From: an uncultured Psychromonas sp.
GTDB lineage: Bacteria > Pseudomonadota > Gammaproteobacteria > Enterobacterales > Psychromonadaceae
Assembly (NCBI RefSeq): GCF_947489755.1
Contig: NZ_CANLFB010000020.1
Coordinates: 26,569 to 90,568 of the forward strand
Direction of reading: 5' to 3'
DNA: 64,000 bases
Numbering within the stretch: position 1 is the stretch's first letter; every line of letters starts with the position of its first letter. The position numbers and the translations under genes are program-made. A model generated the notes under the pieces. The model worked only from the letters and a program-made list of their open reading frames with translations, ran no database searches and was not told the DNA's origin. This document shows positions 55,737 through 64,000 of the stretch, one piece after another.

Positions 55737-56228
55737 ATGAGTCAGACAACTATCTATTATTTAGAAATGAACCAAGCAGAACAACTTAATGAAAAACCAA
55801 AAGTTGATGGCTTAACTATTTCCGAGGCCATCATCAAAGAATATCGCTTTAATCGTTTTTTATATTCTTTAGTCGGTGAACAATGGCAGTGGCTGGATAA
55901 GTTAAACGAATCTGATGATGATTGGAGAGCTTATGCTGAAAGCGATAATTTGCGTACTTGGGTCGCTTATTATCAAGGTGCTATTGCTGGTTATTTTGAA
56001 TTAGAAATCAGTGCTGAACAGGAAGTTGAAATTAAATATTTTGGATTAGCTCCTGCCTTCATTGGTAAAGGTTTTGGTGGCTATTTATTAACTTATGCGA
56101 TTCAACAAGCTTGGACTATTTGCAATGCTAAGCGAGTTTGGGTACATACGTGCAGTTTGGATCATCCTAGCGCATTAGCTAACTACCAAGCTAGAGGGTT
56201 TGTGCTTTATCATCAAGAAATAGAATAA
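55737..56228 (+). CDS. GNAT family N-acetyltransferase
   Basis: The 163-residue protein has a GNAT fold: AGYFELEI strand, then EIKYFGLAPAFIGKGFGGYLLTYAIQQAW carrying the acetyl-CoA pyrophosphate loop (G-K-G-F-G-G). A C-terminal HPSALANYQARGFVLYHQE follows. The acceptor substrate is unknown. GGAAACAGA precedes the ATG. Confidence 0.85.
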   Translation: MSQTTIYYLEMNQAEQLNEKPKVDGLTISEAIIKEYRFNRFLYSLVGEQWQWLDKLNESDDDWRAYAESDNLRTWVAYYQGAIAGYFELEISAEQEVEIKYFGLAPAFIGKGFGGYLLTYAIQQAWTICNAKRVWVHTCSLDHPSALANYQARGFVLYHQEIE

Positions 56229-56384
56229 TGGGTGTTATACCTTCTAATAAAAACTTTAATACCTATTACTTTACGTCTATTACTTAACACCTATTAATAG
56301 TCTTCTTTTGAAGTGATGATAAAAACTAAAAGTAGTTTTACATTCATCATTTTACCGCTCTTAATTGTTTTTTAGAGATAACCT

Positions 56385-57266
56385 ATGCCTGCAGGACTCT
56401 GCTTTTTAATCGCTACTTTTTTATGGGGTAGTTCCTTTGTTGCTTTGAAAGCGGCGATTGATATTTATCCTCCGTCTTTTGTTATTTTTTTACGGATGTT
56501 AATCACACTTCTCATTTGTTTATGTTTATGGCGTTGGATAAAGCGTTTTGAATATCAGCAGGGTGACTGGAAGTGGTTATTGGTGATGTCATTAGCAGAG
56601 CCGTGTTTATATTTCTTGTTTGAAGGTTACGCTATGCAATATACCTCTGCTTCACAAGCTGGGGTTATCGTCTCTTGTTTACCGTTAATGGTCGCTTTGT
56701 TTGCATTTTTCTTAATCCAAGAAAAGCTGAGTAAACAGATCATTATTGGGTTTAGTCTTTGTATTACAGGAAGTGTCTTGCTAAGCGTCGTCTCTCCTAA
56801 TACCGGTCACGCCCCTAATCCTTTGTTAGGCAATACATTAGAATTTTTGGCGATGGTTTGTGCTGCTTTTTATGTTGTGAGCATGAAACATTTATTAAAT
56901 CGATACTCTGCTTTGTCCTTAATTGCGTTACAAGGTTTCTCTGGTACGGTCTTTTTTGCTCCTTTTTTATTGTTTATTGAATTACCCCCGCAACATGATA
57001 TTAATGCATTAATGAATATTGTTTACTTAGGATCTGCAGTGACGTTGGGAGCCTATGGGATGTATAACTATGGATTAGCGAAAACATCAGTATTAACGGC
57101 CGCTGCTTATTCTAATTTAGTACCGATTTTTGCTTTATTATTATCGGCATTGCTATTAAATGAAATATTAACGCTTTGGCAATGGGCCAGTATTTTTGTT
57201 GTGTTTGCAGGTATCGTCATCAGTAAACGCCATGTTAACGTTAACCAAAATATACAAACTCAATAG
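56385..57266 (+). CDS. EamA/DMT superfamily transporter
   Basis: The 293-residue inner-membrane protein has ten helices arranged as two EamA repeats: LIATFLWGSSFVALKAAI with FLRM at the start and a second repeat beginning LEFLAMVCAAFYVVSMKHLL. Such proteins export or exchange small metabolites such as amino acids; the substrate is not readable. It ends 12 bp before acpH, so the two are likely co-transcribed. Confidence 0.85.
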   Translation: MPAGLCFLIATFLWGSSFVALKAAIDIYPPSFVIFLRMLITLLICLCLWRWIKRFEYQQGDWKWLLVMSLAEPCLYFLFEGYAMQYTSASQAGVIVSCLPLMVALFAFFLIQEKLSKQIIIGFSLCITGSVLLSVVSPNTGHAPNPLLGNTLEFLAMVCAAFYVVSMKHLLNRYSALSLIALQGFSGTVFFAPFLLFIELPPQHDINALMNIVYLGSAVTLGAYGMYNYGLAKTSVLTAAAYSNLVPIFALLLSALLLNEILTLWQWASIFVVFAGIVISKRHVNVNQNIQTQ

Positions 57267-57278
57267 CGTAAGGCCATT

Positions 57279-57878
57279 ATGAACTATCTTGCACATTTAC
57301 ATATCGCGGCTTCTACTAATACGAGCTTTAGTGGTAATTTTTTAGGGGACTTTGTTAAAGGTAATCCAGATGGGCAGTTTCCTAAAGAAATAGTACAAGG
57401 TATTCGTCTACATCGTTATGTTGATAGCTTTACGGATAAGCATCCGCAAGTGCTCGCTGCTAAGTTATTATTCCCTAAAGCATTGCGTCGTTACGCACCG
57501 ATTGCACTCGATATGTTCTGGGACCATTTTTTGGCGCGGCATTGGACAACCTTTAATGATTCAACCTTAGCTGAATTTTGCCAATTAGCAGAACAAAAAA
57601 TTGCTAATGAAACGCAAGCGAGTGACGTTATTTTACCAGAACGTTTTGAACGAATTAACGGTTGGGTTTGGCAAGATAAGTGGCTTGAATCCTATCAAAA
57701 GATAGAAAATATTGAGTATGCTTTAAAACGTATGGCAACACGAAGCGAGCGAATGGCGCCTTTAGCTGAAACAGGAAAAGTGTTGAAAGATAATTATGCA
57801 GACCTGAGTGTCGTATTTTTTGCTTTATATGCAGATGTGCTAAAAGAAAGTGCAGGATTTGTAGATTTATTAAGGTAA
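57279..57878 (+). CDS. acpH: Acyl carrier protein phosphodiesterase
   Basis: AcpH removes the 4'-phosphopantetheine group from acyl carrier protein. The 199-residue protein matches the E. coli enzyme: MNYLAHLHIA, SGNFLGDFVKGNP, GIRLHRYVDSFTDKHP, DMFWDHFLARHW and NGWVWQDKWL, with the His/Asp metal-site residues in place. AAGG is positioned well before the ATG. It is the second gene after the EamA transporter. Confidence 0.9.
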   Translation: MNYLAHLHIAASTNTSFSGNFLGDFVKGNPDGQFPKEIVQGIRLHRYVDSFTDKHPQVLAAKLLFPKALRRYAPIALDMFWDHFLARHWTTFNDSTLAEFCQLAEQKIANETQASDVILPERFERINGWVWQDKWLESYQKIENIEYALKRMATRSERMAPLAETGKVLKDNYADLSVVFFALYADVLKESAGFVDLLR

Positions 57879-57930
57879 GTGAGTACTTACTTTTTAACGT
57901 GGGGATGTTAAATTTGGTTAATGTTAGGCC

Positions 57931-57956
57931 TAAAAAAGGAGACTAAATTGTCTCCT
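57931..57956 (-). terminator. Terminator of the phosphoribosyltransferase gene
   Basis: AGGAGAC pairs with GTCTCCT around a 6-nt loop. Read on the minus strand it is followed by TTTTTT, about 40 bp after the stop codon. Confidence 0.88.
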
Positions 57957-57992
57957 GTTATTAAGTCAATTTAACTAAGCCTAAGTTAATAC

Positions 57993-58562
57993 TTAATCTT
58001 CTCTAGTAAATAAGTGTGCGATATTTTTTAAGTCGCTTTTACCTTCAGAAATTTCTTTCGGTGATAAACCTGATACTTCATGTGGGAATACTAACCATTC
58101 ATCTGATTCATGAATATAGTAGTCTGGCACAATAGATACGGCTTTGTTCTTAGGCTTGTAATAAGGTGTTGCGATGCGCACGTCGCGTGGCATATTTAAA
58201 CGCATGACTTCATTTAGTTTTTCAGTTAACGCAACAACACTACGTCCTGAGTCAAATACGTCATCTACAATCAGTAAGCCATCATCAGCATTGGCATTTT
58301 CTATGATGTAATGTAAACCGTGTACTTTAATTGTTTTACTTTGTTTACCGATACCGTAATAAGAAGAAGTACGTACTGCGATATGATCTGTTTCTACTTT
58401 TTGATAGTCAAAGAATTCTTGAACTGCAATACCGATTGGAGCGCCGCCACGCCAAATACCAACAATAAATTGTGGGCGAAAACCGCTATCGTAAACTTGT
58501 GCTGCAAGACGAAATGAGTCTTCAAGTAATTGTTGTGCAGTGATAAAGACTTTATCAGACAT
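57993..58562 (-). CDS. Purine phosphoribosyltransferase family protein
   Basis: The 189-residue type I phosphoribosyltransferase has FIVGIWRGGAPIG at the N-terminal side and LLIVDDVFDSGRSVVAL as the PRPP-binding motif. A C-terminal block with DEWLVFPHE resembles xanthine or hypoxanthine phosphoribosyltransferases. It probably salvages a purine base with PRPP in the cytoplasm. I start at the ATG at 58562, preceded by AGAGGAAAATGAT. Longer frames starting at 58625 lack support. It is convergent with acpH. Confidence 0.85.
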   Translation of the reverse strand: MSDKVFITAQQLLEDSFRLAAQVYDSGFRPQFIVGIWRGGAPIGIAVQEFFDYQKVETDHIAVRTSSYYGIGKQSKTIKVHGLHYIIENANADDGLLIVDDVFDSGRSVVALTEKLNEVMRLNMPRDVRIATPYYKPKNKAVSIVPDYYIHESDEWLVFPHEVSGLSPKEISEGKSDLKNIAHLFTRED

Positions 58563-58770
58563 ATCATTTTCCTCTGGAATTAATTTAGTCGCGCAGTTTA
58601 AACTAAAAAAGACCGCTCTGCACAATTTGCATGCTAAAAATCGTATAAAATAATGGCTACGGAAGGTAAGTTATAGATTTTCAACACGTTACTATTATTT
58701 ATTCTGGCATTTAATTGTGCTGCTTTTATTGATCTTAGTGTTAGTAACATTTTATTAGTCACCTAAAAGG

Positions 58771-59340
58771 TTAAAACCATCGGCTTTAGCCGGTCAGCTT
58801 TAGCTATAATTTCTCTATTAGTGTTAGGAGGTAGTTATGGATTATAGATATGGCAGTAATACAGTTTTTAAAATTCAATATCACTTTGTTTTTGTTACTA
58901 AATATAGATACCAAGTATTACAAGGTGATGTTGGTTTGAAAGTAAGAGAATTAGTTCGGCAAACATGTAATGCCTTTGAAATTGAGATTTTAAAAGGAGT
59001 TGTGAGCAAAGATCATGTTCATCTTTTAGTGTCAGCGCCACCAAATATGGCACCCAGTGAAATAATGAGAAGAATTAAAGGGCGTTCATCAGCTAAATTA
59101 TTTGAAAGTTTCCCTGATCTTAAAAAGAGATATTGGGGGCGTCATTTTTGGGCTAGGGGATATTTCTGTGTAACGTCAGGAGATGTTACTGAAGAAATAA
59201 TTAAAGAATATCTAGAGCACCACTTTGAAGTCAAAGGTGACGATAATTTTAGAACGGAAGGTTAATTCAACGGGTCTTTGACCCGTATCCGGACTTTAGT
59301 CCGTAAAACTAACCCACCTACTTTAGTAGGTGGTTGTTGA
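58771..59340 (+). mobile_element. IS200/IS605-type element with CTTTAG hairpins
   Basis: A lone Y1 transposase gene is flanked by hairpins: CGGC-TTTA-GCCG (58781-58792) and AGC-TTTA-GCT (58796-58805) on the left, then ACGGGTC/GACCCGT (59270-59286), CGGAC-TTTA-GTCCG (59290-59303) and CCACCTAC-TTTA-GTAGGTGG (59314-59333) on the right. IS200-group elements have such subterminal hairpins instead of inverted repeats and do not duplicate target DNA. The exact ends are uncertain by some tens of bases. No tnpB is present. Confidence 0.78.
58837..59265 (+). CDS. tnpA: IS200/IS605 family transposase TnpA
   Basis: The 142-residue single-strand DNA transposase has FVFVTKYRYQVL near residue 17, the HUH motif H-V-H (residues 60 and 62), KKRYWGRHFWARGYFCVTSG near 96-115 and a catalytic Tyr near residue 125 in KEYLEHH. 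The length is full for the family. AGGAGG lies close to the ATG. All key residues are intact, so the element may be active. Confidence 0.92.
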   Translation: MDYRYGSNTVFKIQYHFVFVTKYRYQVLQGDVGLKVRELVRQTCNAFEIEILKGVVSKDHVHLLVSAPPNMAPSEIMRRIKGRSSAKLFESFPDLKKRYWGRHFWARGYFCVTSGDVTEEIIKEYLEHHFEVKGDDNFRTEG

Positions 59341-59374
59341 GTTAATGGTTTGTTTATGGAAAGAGGGTAATTAA

Positions 59375-59830
59375 ATGCAACGAATAATGAAGTATCCCCC
59401 GTTAGTCACACTTTTATTTATGCTTATGATTTATTTGATGACCTTGTTAATTCCTTTTCTTAATGTTGGCTCACTTTTTTGGGATGGGTTATCAGGCGTT
59501 GTTTTGTGTGCTTCTGTGTTAGTTATCCTGAGTAGTGGTTGGAGGTTTAAAAAGGCAAAGACGACAGTAGATCCAACTACACCTGAAAAAACCACTCGTT
59601 TAGTCACTTCTGGAGTATATCGTTATTCTCGAAATCCTATGTATTTAGGTTTGTTGGGGTTTTTAATCGTTGAGATTTTACTGTTGGGTAATCTATTCGG
59701 TTTAGCTTTATTACCTCTTTATATGATGACAATGAACAAACGTTTCATTAAACCGGAAGAGACAGCGTTAGAAAGCCTTTTTGGTCAGTCGTTTATCGAC
59801 TATAAGCAGAAAGTTAGACGTTGGCTTTAA
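59375..59830 (+). CDS. Isoprenylcysteine carboxyl methyltransferase family protein
   Basis: The 151-residue membrane protein has three to four helices and the family signature RLVTSGVYRYSRNPMYLGLLGF followed by a C-terminal K-P-E-E-x-x-L-E. Bacterial members methylate unknown substrates using SAM. GAGGGTAATTAA precedes the ATG. The gene lies just past the right end of the IS200-type element and is convergent with ldhA. Confidence 0.82.
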   Translation: MQRIMKYPPLVTLLFMLMIYLMTLLIPFLNVGSLFWDGLSGVVLCASVLVILSSGWRFKKAKTTVDPTTPEKTTRLVTSGVYRYSRNPMYLGLLGFLIVEILLLGNLFGLALLPLYMMTMNKRFIKPEETALESLFGQSFIDYKQKVRRWL

Positions 59831-59846
59831 AGGTTGCGTTTAAAAA

Positions 59847-59890
59847 CAGATAAAACCCTTAACTTATAGAGTTTATTCAGGTTTTATCTG
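59847..59890 (-). terminator. Terminator of ldhA
   Basis: CAGATAAAACC pairs with GGTTTTATCTG across a loop of about 22 nt. On the minus strand the stem is followed by TTTTTA. It separates convergent ldhA and the methyltransferase-family gene. Confidence 0.75.
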
Positions 59891-59907
59891 TCGAATCAAG
59901 TTGGTGA

Positions 59908-60897
59908 CTATTCACTAACTTGATTAATGCTCGTGTTATCTTCTAATAGCTCACGTAAATTATCGAGTGTTGTTTGTGCAATACTGGTTAATGCTTCTTT
60001 AGTTAAGAAAGCTTGGTGACCTGTAAAAATCACATTGTGGCAAGCAGACAAGCGGCGGAAAATATCGTCGGCAATGATTTCACTTGAATGGTCATTAAAA
60101 AATAAATGCTCTTCTTCTTCATATACATCGAGACCTAGACCGCCAATACGTCCTGATTTTAATGCTTCAATAGCATCATGTGCATTCAATAAACCACCAC
60201 GACTGGTATTAATAATGGTGACGCCATCTTTCATTAATGCAAAAGTATCTTTATTCAAGAGATGTTTATTATCACTCGTCAGTGGGCAATGTAGGCTGAT
60301 TACGTCACTTCTTTCAAATAGTGTTTCTAAGCTAACGTACTCCGCGCCTAATGCAGTCGCTTTATCTGATGGGTAAGGGTCAGAAGCTAATATTTTACAA
60401 CCAAAACCTTTGAAAATAGCCATTGTTGCTAAGCCAATTTTCCCTGTACCAATAATACCAACCGTTTTGCCATGCAGGTTAAAGCCCACTAAACCTTCTA
60501 ATGAAAAGTTTGCATCTCGAGTACGTTGGTATGCTTTGTGTGTACGTCGGTTAAGCGTCATTAATAATGCTATGGCATGTTCTGCTACGGCTTCTGGAGA
60601 ATAAGCAGGAACACGAACGATTGTCATACCCAGTGATTTTGCACAAAATAAGTCAATATTATTAAAACCAGCACAACGCATGGCAATATATTTGATACCT
60701 AATTCATGAAGCTGATTTAAAACGGGCGCACTTAAATCGTCGTTTACAAAGGCACATATTGCATCATAGCCAGTAGCCAATGCTGCAGTGTGTGAATTAA
60801 GTTGAGTATCAAAAAAGTTAATGCTGATAGGGTCTGAAATCAATGGTTCGAAATGCTGAATATCATAACTACGGGAACTGAACATCGCGACTTTCAT
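59908..60897 (-). CDS. ldhA: Fermentative D-lactate dehydrogenase
   Basis: LdhA reduces pyruvate to D-lactate with NADH. The 329-residue protein matches E. coli LdhA: ALRCAGFNN-like MRCAGFNNIDL, RVPAYSPEAVAEHAIALLMTLNRR, GIIGTGKIG as the NAD-binding motif, INTSRGGLL, and RRLSACHNVIFTGHQAFLT with the catalytic His. Gln/Arg/Glu/His active-site spacing is normal. A good start is seen at MKVAMFSSRSYD. It is monocistronic, with a terminator downstream. Confidence 0.93.
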   Translation of the reverse strand: MKVAMFSSRSYDIQHFEPLISDPISINFFDTQLNSHTAALATGYDAICAFVNDDLSAPVLNQLHELGIKYIAMRCAGFNNIDLFCAKSLGMTIVRVPAYSPEAVAEHAIALLMTLNRRTHKAYQRTRDANFSLEGLVGFNLHGKTVGIIGTGKIGLATMAIFKGFGCKILASDPYPSDKATALGAEYVSLETLFERSDVISLHCPLTSDNKHLLNKDTFALMKDGVTIINTSRGGLLNAHDAIEALKSGRIGGLGLDVYEEEEHLFFNDHSSEIIADDIFRRLSACHNVIFTGHQAFLTKEALTSIAQTTLDNLRELLEDNTSINQVSE

Positions 60898-61231
60898 AAA
60901 GGTAACTCCATGTTGAAAAGTAATGTTGTAACAAAGTAATCATTCTTTTAATCAAGAACAGCAATACGATAATAATCTATTGTTGTTTTATATTTTATAA
61001 TTGTACACCTTATACGTCGTAACTTAAGCAAAGGGATTACTTTGTTATTATATAAATGAATGCATAAATAACGAGATAAACTCTTTCATCAATAATTATA
61101 TTTAAAATGCAATAAATTCAGTTTATTAGCGGTCAACTATCATTGATTGTGGCGAACCTTTTAATTTTTATTCAGTCACAGACATGTATTTGTGTTACAA
61201 ACTATTTTATTTGGTATTTCTCGGAGTTTTC
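60898..61231. other. Divergent promoter region, ldhA / scsB-like
   Basis: About 330 bp without a credible gene. It must hold both promoters; no clear palindromic operator or strong hairpin was identified. Confidence 0.4.
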
Positions 61232-63340
61232 ATGCCCTTTTTTAAGCATTGTTTTTTATTGTTACTGTTCATTTTTGGCCTGTCTAGTAGTGCATTTGCA
61301 CAAGCGCCAGAAACAGGGTGGATCACTAATTTTAATCACCTACCCGTTAAAGTTAATTTACAGCTAACAGGGCAAGTTAAAGAAAATACAGTTAATGGTA
61401 TTTTGAATGTTGATTTAGCGAAAGATTGGAAAACATATTGGCGATCTCCAGGTGAAGGCGGTGTGGCTCCAACATTTGTATGGTCTGAGCAATCATATAA
61501 TATTGATGCGGTTGATTGGTCTTGGCCAACCCCTAAACGTTATCCTGTATTAGGTGTTGAAACAGTTGGTTATAAAGATCAAATTCATTTTCCCATTCAG
61601 TTACAACTGAAAGATCCTCAACAAGTAAGTCGTTTAAAAGGTACGTTAACGCTTGCTTCATGTACGACGATTTGTGTATTAACTGACTACGAAATTGATT
61701 TAAGTTTTGATCCTAACCTGCTTGCTATCAATGAAGATGTGGCTTTTGCTTATGCACAAGCGACCAGTAGCGTGCCTATTTTAGTTGACCAAAATGCTAT
61801 CAAAGCACAAAAAAATAATGCCAATATTACTAATATTATCAGCTCATGGGATCAATTTAATCAAGAAGTATCAGTGCAGTTAGTGCATCAAATAGGATGG
61901 GAAGCACCTGACTTGTTTATTGATAGTGACGATCCAGCGTTAGAAAATGTCTTCTTTTCTAAGCCTATTATTGCGGTCTTAGGTAAACAAGTCACCGCCA
62001 CGTTTAATGCAAGTAGTTGGGGTGGTGAAGTTGATTTAAGTAATGCTGATGTCAACATTACAGTGGTTGATGCGGATATTGCTGTAGAGGTTGCGACTAC
62101 CTTGGGTAATCAGACCATTTCAGCGGTCGGTGAATCTATTTGGTCTATTTTCTTGGTGGCATTAATTGGTGGTTTAATTTTAAATATTATGCCTTGTGTA
62201 TTACCAGTATTAGGCATGAAATTAAGCTCGGTTTTAGGGGTTGATGGTAGCCAACGTTCACAAGTACGTAAACAATTTTTGGCTTCTAGTGCGGGTATTG
62301 TTAGCTCATTCTGGTTATTGGCGCTGTTTTTGTTAGTACTTAAACTGTCTGGCGAAGCATTAGGCTGGGGAATACAATTCCAAAGCCCTTATTTTATTAC
62401 CTTCATGGTGATTGTTACCGCTATCTTCACTGCTAATATGTTGGGTTTATTTGAAATTCAATTACCTCCTTCAATGCAAACTTGGTTAGCAACAAAAGGT
62501 GGGCATTCTTACCTAGGTCATTATTTACAAGGTATGTTTGCAACATTATTAGCCACGCCTTGTAGTGCACCTTTCTTGGGTACGGCTGTTGCATTTGCTT
62601 TAGGCGCATCTTCATGGCAACTGTTTGCTGTCTTTACCGCGTTAGGTTTAGGGATGGCATTACCTTGGTTATTAATTGCTTTATTCCCAAGTATTGCGTT
62701 GTTAATGCCTAAGCCTGGCAAATGGATGGGTACTATCAAGTTGGTGTTTGGGTTACTTATTTTAGCGACATGTTTATGGTTAGTGAGTTTGCTAAGCAGC
62801 TTTATCGGACTGCTTTATAGCATGTTAGTAGCCGTATTTATTTTAATTATATTTGCTGTTTTGATTCTCAAAAAGCATGGTAAACGTTTATTCTTTATCA
62901 CTTTTTTTGTGTTCATGATTGTCGCTGCTATTGCTTTGATCGTAGGCAGTTTAACGGCTAAGCATTGGGCTAACCCTCTACAAGATGAGATTTCTTGGGT
63001 ACCATTAAATGCACAGTTAATAGAGCAAGAAGTCAATAAAGGTAATGTTGTCTTTGTAGATGTGACGGCAAAATGGTGTGTCACTTGTAAGGCCAATAAA
63101 ATTGGCGTGTTATTACAAGATCCTGTTTATAGTGCACTACAAGAAGACGGTGTTATAGCGATGAGTGGTGATTGGACGGTACGTTCTGACTCTGTGACTG
63201 CTTATTTACAATCATTCGGACGTTATGGTGTTCCTTTTAATATTGTTTATGGTCCAGCGGCACCTAATGGCATTGAGCTATCTACTATTTTAAATAGTGA
63301 AGATGTTCTTAATGCGATAGAACAAGCAAAGGGGCAATAA
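61232..63340 (+). CDS. scsB: ScsB-like thiol:disulfide interchange membrane protein
   Basis: The 702-residue protein resembles ScsB/DsbD. It has a signal peptide (to about residue 25), a periplasmic N-terminal domain with LASCTTICVLTDYEI and LAKDWKTYWRSPGEGG, and an eight-helix core with NIMPCVLPVLGMKL and LATPCSAPFLGTAVAFALG. A C-terminal thioredoxin-like domain has WCVTCKANK near residue 614. It carries electrons from cytoplasmic thioredoxin to periplasmic thiol proteins. I use the ATG at 61232 after CGGAG, not the upstream frame start at 61184. The scsD-like gene follows after 1 bp, but no scsC-like gene is present. Confidence 0.85.
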   Translation: MPFFKHCFLLLLFIFGLSSSAFAQAPETGWITNFNHLPVKVNLQLTGQVKENTVNGILNVDLAKDWKTYWRSPGEGGVAPTFVWSEQSYNIDAVDWSWPTPKRYPVLGVETVGYKDQIHFPIQLQLKDPQQVSRLKGTLTLASCTTICVLTDYEIDLSFDPNLLAINEDVAFAYAQATSSVPILVDQNAIKAQKNNANITNIISSWDQFNQEVSVQLVHQIGWEAPDLFIDSDDPALENVFFSKPIIAVLGKQVTATFNASSWGGEVDLSNADVNITVVDADIAVEVATTLGNQTISAVGESIWSIFLVALIGGLILNIMPCVLPVLGMKLSSVLGVDGSQRSQVRKQFLASSAGIVSSFWLLALFLLVLKLSGEALGWGIQFQSPYFITFMVIVTAIFTANMLGLFEIQLPPSMQTWLATKGGHSYLGHYLQGMFATLLATPCSAPFLGTAVAFALGASSWQLFAVFTALGLGMALPWLLIALFPSIALLMPKPGKWMGTIKLVFGLLILATCLWLVSLLSSFIGLLYSMLVAVFILIIFAVLILKKHGKRLFFITFFVFMIVAAIALIVGSLTAKHWANPLQDEISWVPLNAQLIEQEVNKGNVVFVDVTAKWCVTCKANKIGVLLQDPVYSALQEDGVIAMSGDWTVRSDSVTAYLQSFGRYGVPFNIVYGPAAPNGIELSTILNSEDVLNAIEQAKGQ

Positions 63341-63341
63341 G

Positions 63342-63869
63342 ATGACTGAACATAATCCTCAAGAACCTAAAGTAAAAAAAAGCTGGGGAGCACGGATCAG
63401 ATCATTCGCTATTTATGTACTGTTAGCATTGGCATTAGGTTGGGGCGTTGATATATGGCGAGCTCAATCTATTGCATCTGGTAAAGCGCCTCAATTGGCT
63501 GCAACCAGTGTTCAAGGCGACAAGGTTGATTTGATTGCAATGAGTCAAGATAAACCTGTTTTAGTTTATTTCTGGGCCACATGGTGCAGTGTTTGTAGCT
63601 TCGTTTCTCCCTCTGTTGATTTTGTGAGTGGCCAGATGCAAGTGGTTACTGTTGCCCTGAACTCTGGTGAAAATAAGCGTGTACAACAATACCTTGGTGC
63701 TAAAGGTTATAATTTTACTGTGGTCAATGATGCTAAAGGGGAAATAGGCCGTGAATGGGGAATTAGTTTAACGCCGACTATTATTGTGATTAATAAAGGA
63801 GAAGTAACTTCTGTAACAACCGGGTTCACTAGTCCATTTGGTATGTGGGTAAGGATGTTGTTAAGCTAA
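63342..63869 (+). CDS. scsD: ScsD-like TlpA family thioredoxin
   Basis: The 175-residue protein has one N-terminal membrane anchor (about residues 18-38), then a periplasmic thioredoxin fold with the active site WATWCSVCSFVSP near residue 80 and a cis-Pro loop GISLTPTIIVI. It is the TlpA/ScsD type and starts one base after the scsB-like stop, so translational coupling is likely. It probably receives electrons from the ScsB-like partner to reduce periplasmic targets, for example under copper or oxidative stress. Confidence 0.87.
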   Translation: MTEHNPQEPKVKKSWGARIRSFAIYVLLALALGWGVDIWRAQSIASGKAPQLAATSVQGDKVDLIAMSQDKPVLVYFWATWCSVCSFVSPSVDFVSGQMQVVTVALNSGENKRVQQYLGAKGYNFTVVNDAKGEIGREWGISLTPTIIVINKGEVTSVTTGFTSPFGMWVRMLLS

Positions 63870-63923
63870 GTTAAATGAGGCTTATTCGTTCAAAGCCATT
63901 ATTTATATAGCCGTTAATCTAAG

Positions 63924-63946
63924 TAACCTGAGTTCTGGATAAGCAA
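63924..63946. repeat. Short dispersed repeat, copy 2
   Basis: A 23-bp sequence beginning TAACCTGAGTTCTG matches the copy at 14504-14526 with two differences and in the same orientation. It lies in the gene-free end of the window after the scsD-like gene, so its wider context is cut off. Confidence 0.5.
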
Positions 63947-64000
63947 TAGCATTTATTAGACTGTCATCATCTCTAATTCACTTTTAGATACCTTAATACA

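Noticed and set aside
60035..60376. 113-codon plus-strand frame over ldhA
   Set aside because: Antisense to strongly conserved ldhA sequence with no start signal or recognisable family.

Overview
The window looks like chromosomal DNA of a marine, probably cold-adapted gammaproteobacterium, with Psychromonas or a neighbouring Alteromonadales/Vibrionales lineage as my best guess. This rests on the AT-rich sequence, E. coli- and Vibrio-like versions of PutP, UxuA/UxuB, PoxB, LdhA, AcpH and YicC, gammaproteobacterial DUF2860/DUF2956/DUF1289 proteins, a Cti fatty acid isomerase, PL7 alginate lyases, and a CsrB-type sRNA. No rRNA, tRNA, CRISPR array, phage or plasmid replication genes were seen. 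The taxonomic call is an inference.

Layout. 0-7 kb: a DUF2860 outer-membrane protein, putP behind a perfect CRP-like site, then a tight five-gene operon (YHS protein, DoxX-like membrane protein, two ATP-grasp ligases, MFS transporter) that looks like an uncharacterised ligation-and-export pathway. 7-14 kb: a short dapB, two small conserved proteins, the periplasmic haem lipoprotein Cti, a GGDEF/EAL protein and an HDOD protein. 14.1-14.9 kb: a decayed CobW-type GTPase gene, a 16-bp perfect inverted repeat and a short dispersed repeat. 14.9-22 kb: yicC, a codB-pucR-codA-like nucleobase operon in which the deaminase active site differs from CodA, and poxB. 22-24.5 kb: an MFS protein with a long repetitive C-terminal tail.

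24.5-35.5 kb is a uronate/alginate region: a GntR regulator, divergent uxuB and uxuA, a ManA-type isomerase, two secreted PL7 alginate lyases, a MATE transporter and an unknown helical-repeat protein. Palindromes of the TTGG-N4-CCAA type lie between uxuB and uxuA and upstream of manA and probably form the GntR regulon. The lyases would cut polymer outside the cytoplasm, while UxuB/UxuA feed fructuronate and mannonate to 2-keto-3-deoxygluconate. The unsaturated-uronate reductase and KDG kinase/aldolase must lie elsewhere.

36-50 kb is rich in signalling: a DsbA/FrnE-like protein; a periplasmic binding protein in an operon with a GGDEF/EAL protein (an NspS-MbaA-like arrangement); a Tat-exported class V aminotransferase; a GreA/B-like factor; an ABC exporter; a degenerate HD-GYP receptor; a NhaP-type antiporter; and, at about 48.84-49.37 kb, a CsrB-family sRNA with about 35 GGA motifs and an internal roughly 85-nt duplication. 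With two active-looking GGDEF/EAL proteins and an HDOD protein also present, c-di-GMP and Csr control are both well represented.

50-64 kb: small conserved proteins, a PEP-CTERM-like secreted protein, a methyltransferase, divergent ydcO/sutR-like genes with an obvious operator, a run of housekeeping genes (GNAT, EamA, acpH, phosphoribosyltransferase), an IS200-type element whose flanking hairpins share a CTTTAG core, an ICMT-like protein, ldhA, and an scsB-scsD-like thiol-redox pair. Many operon ends carry clear hairpin terminators.
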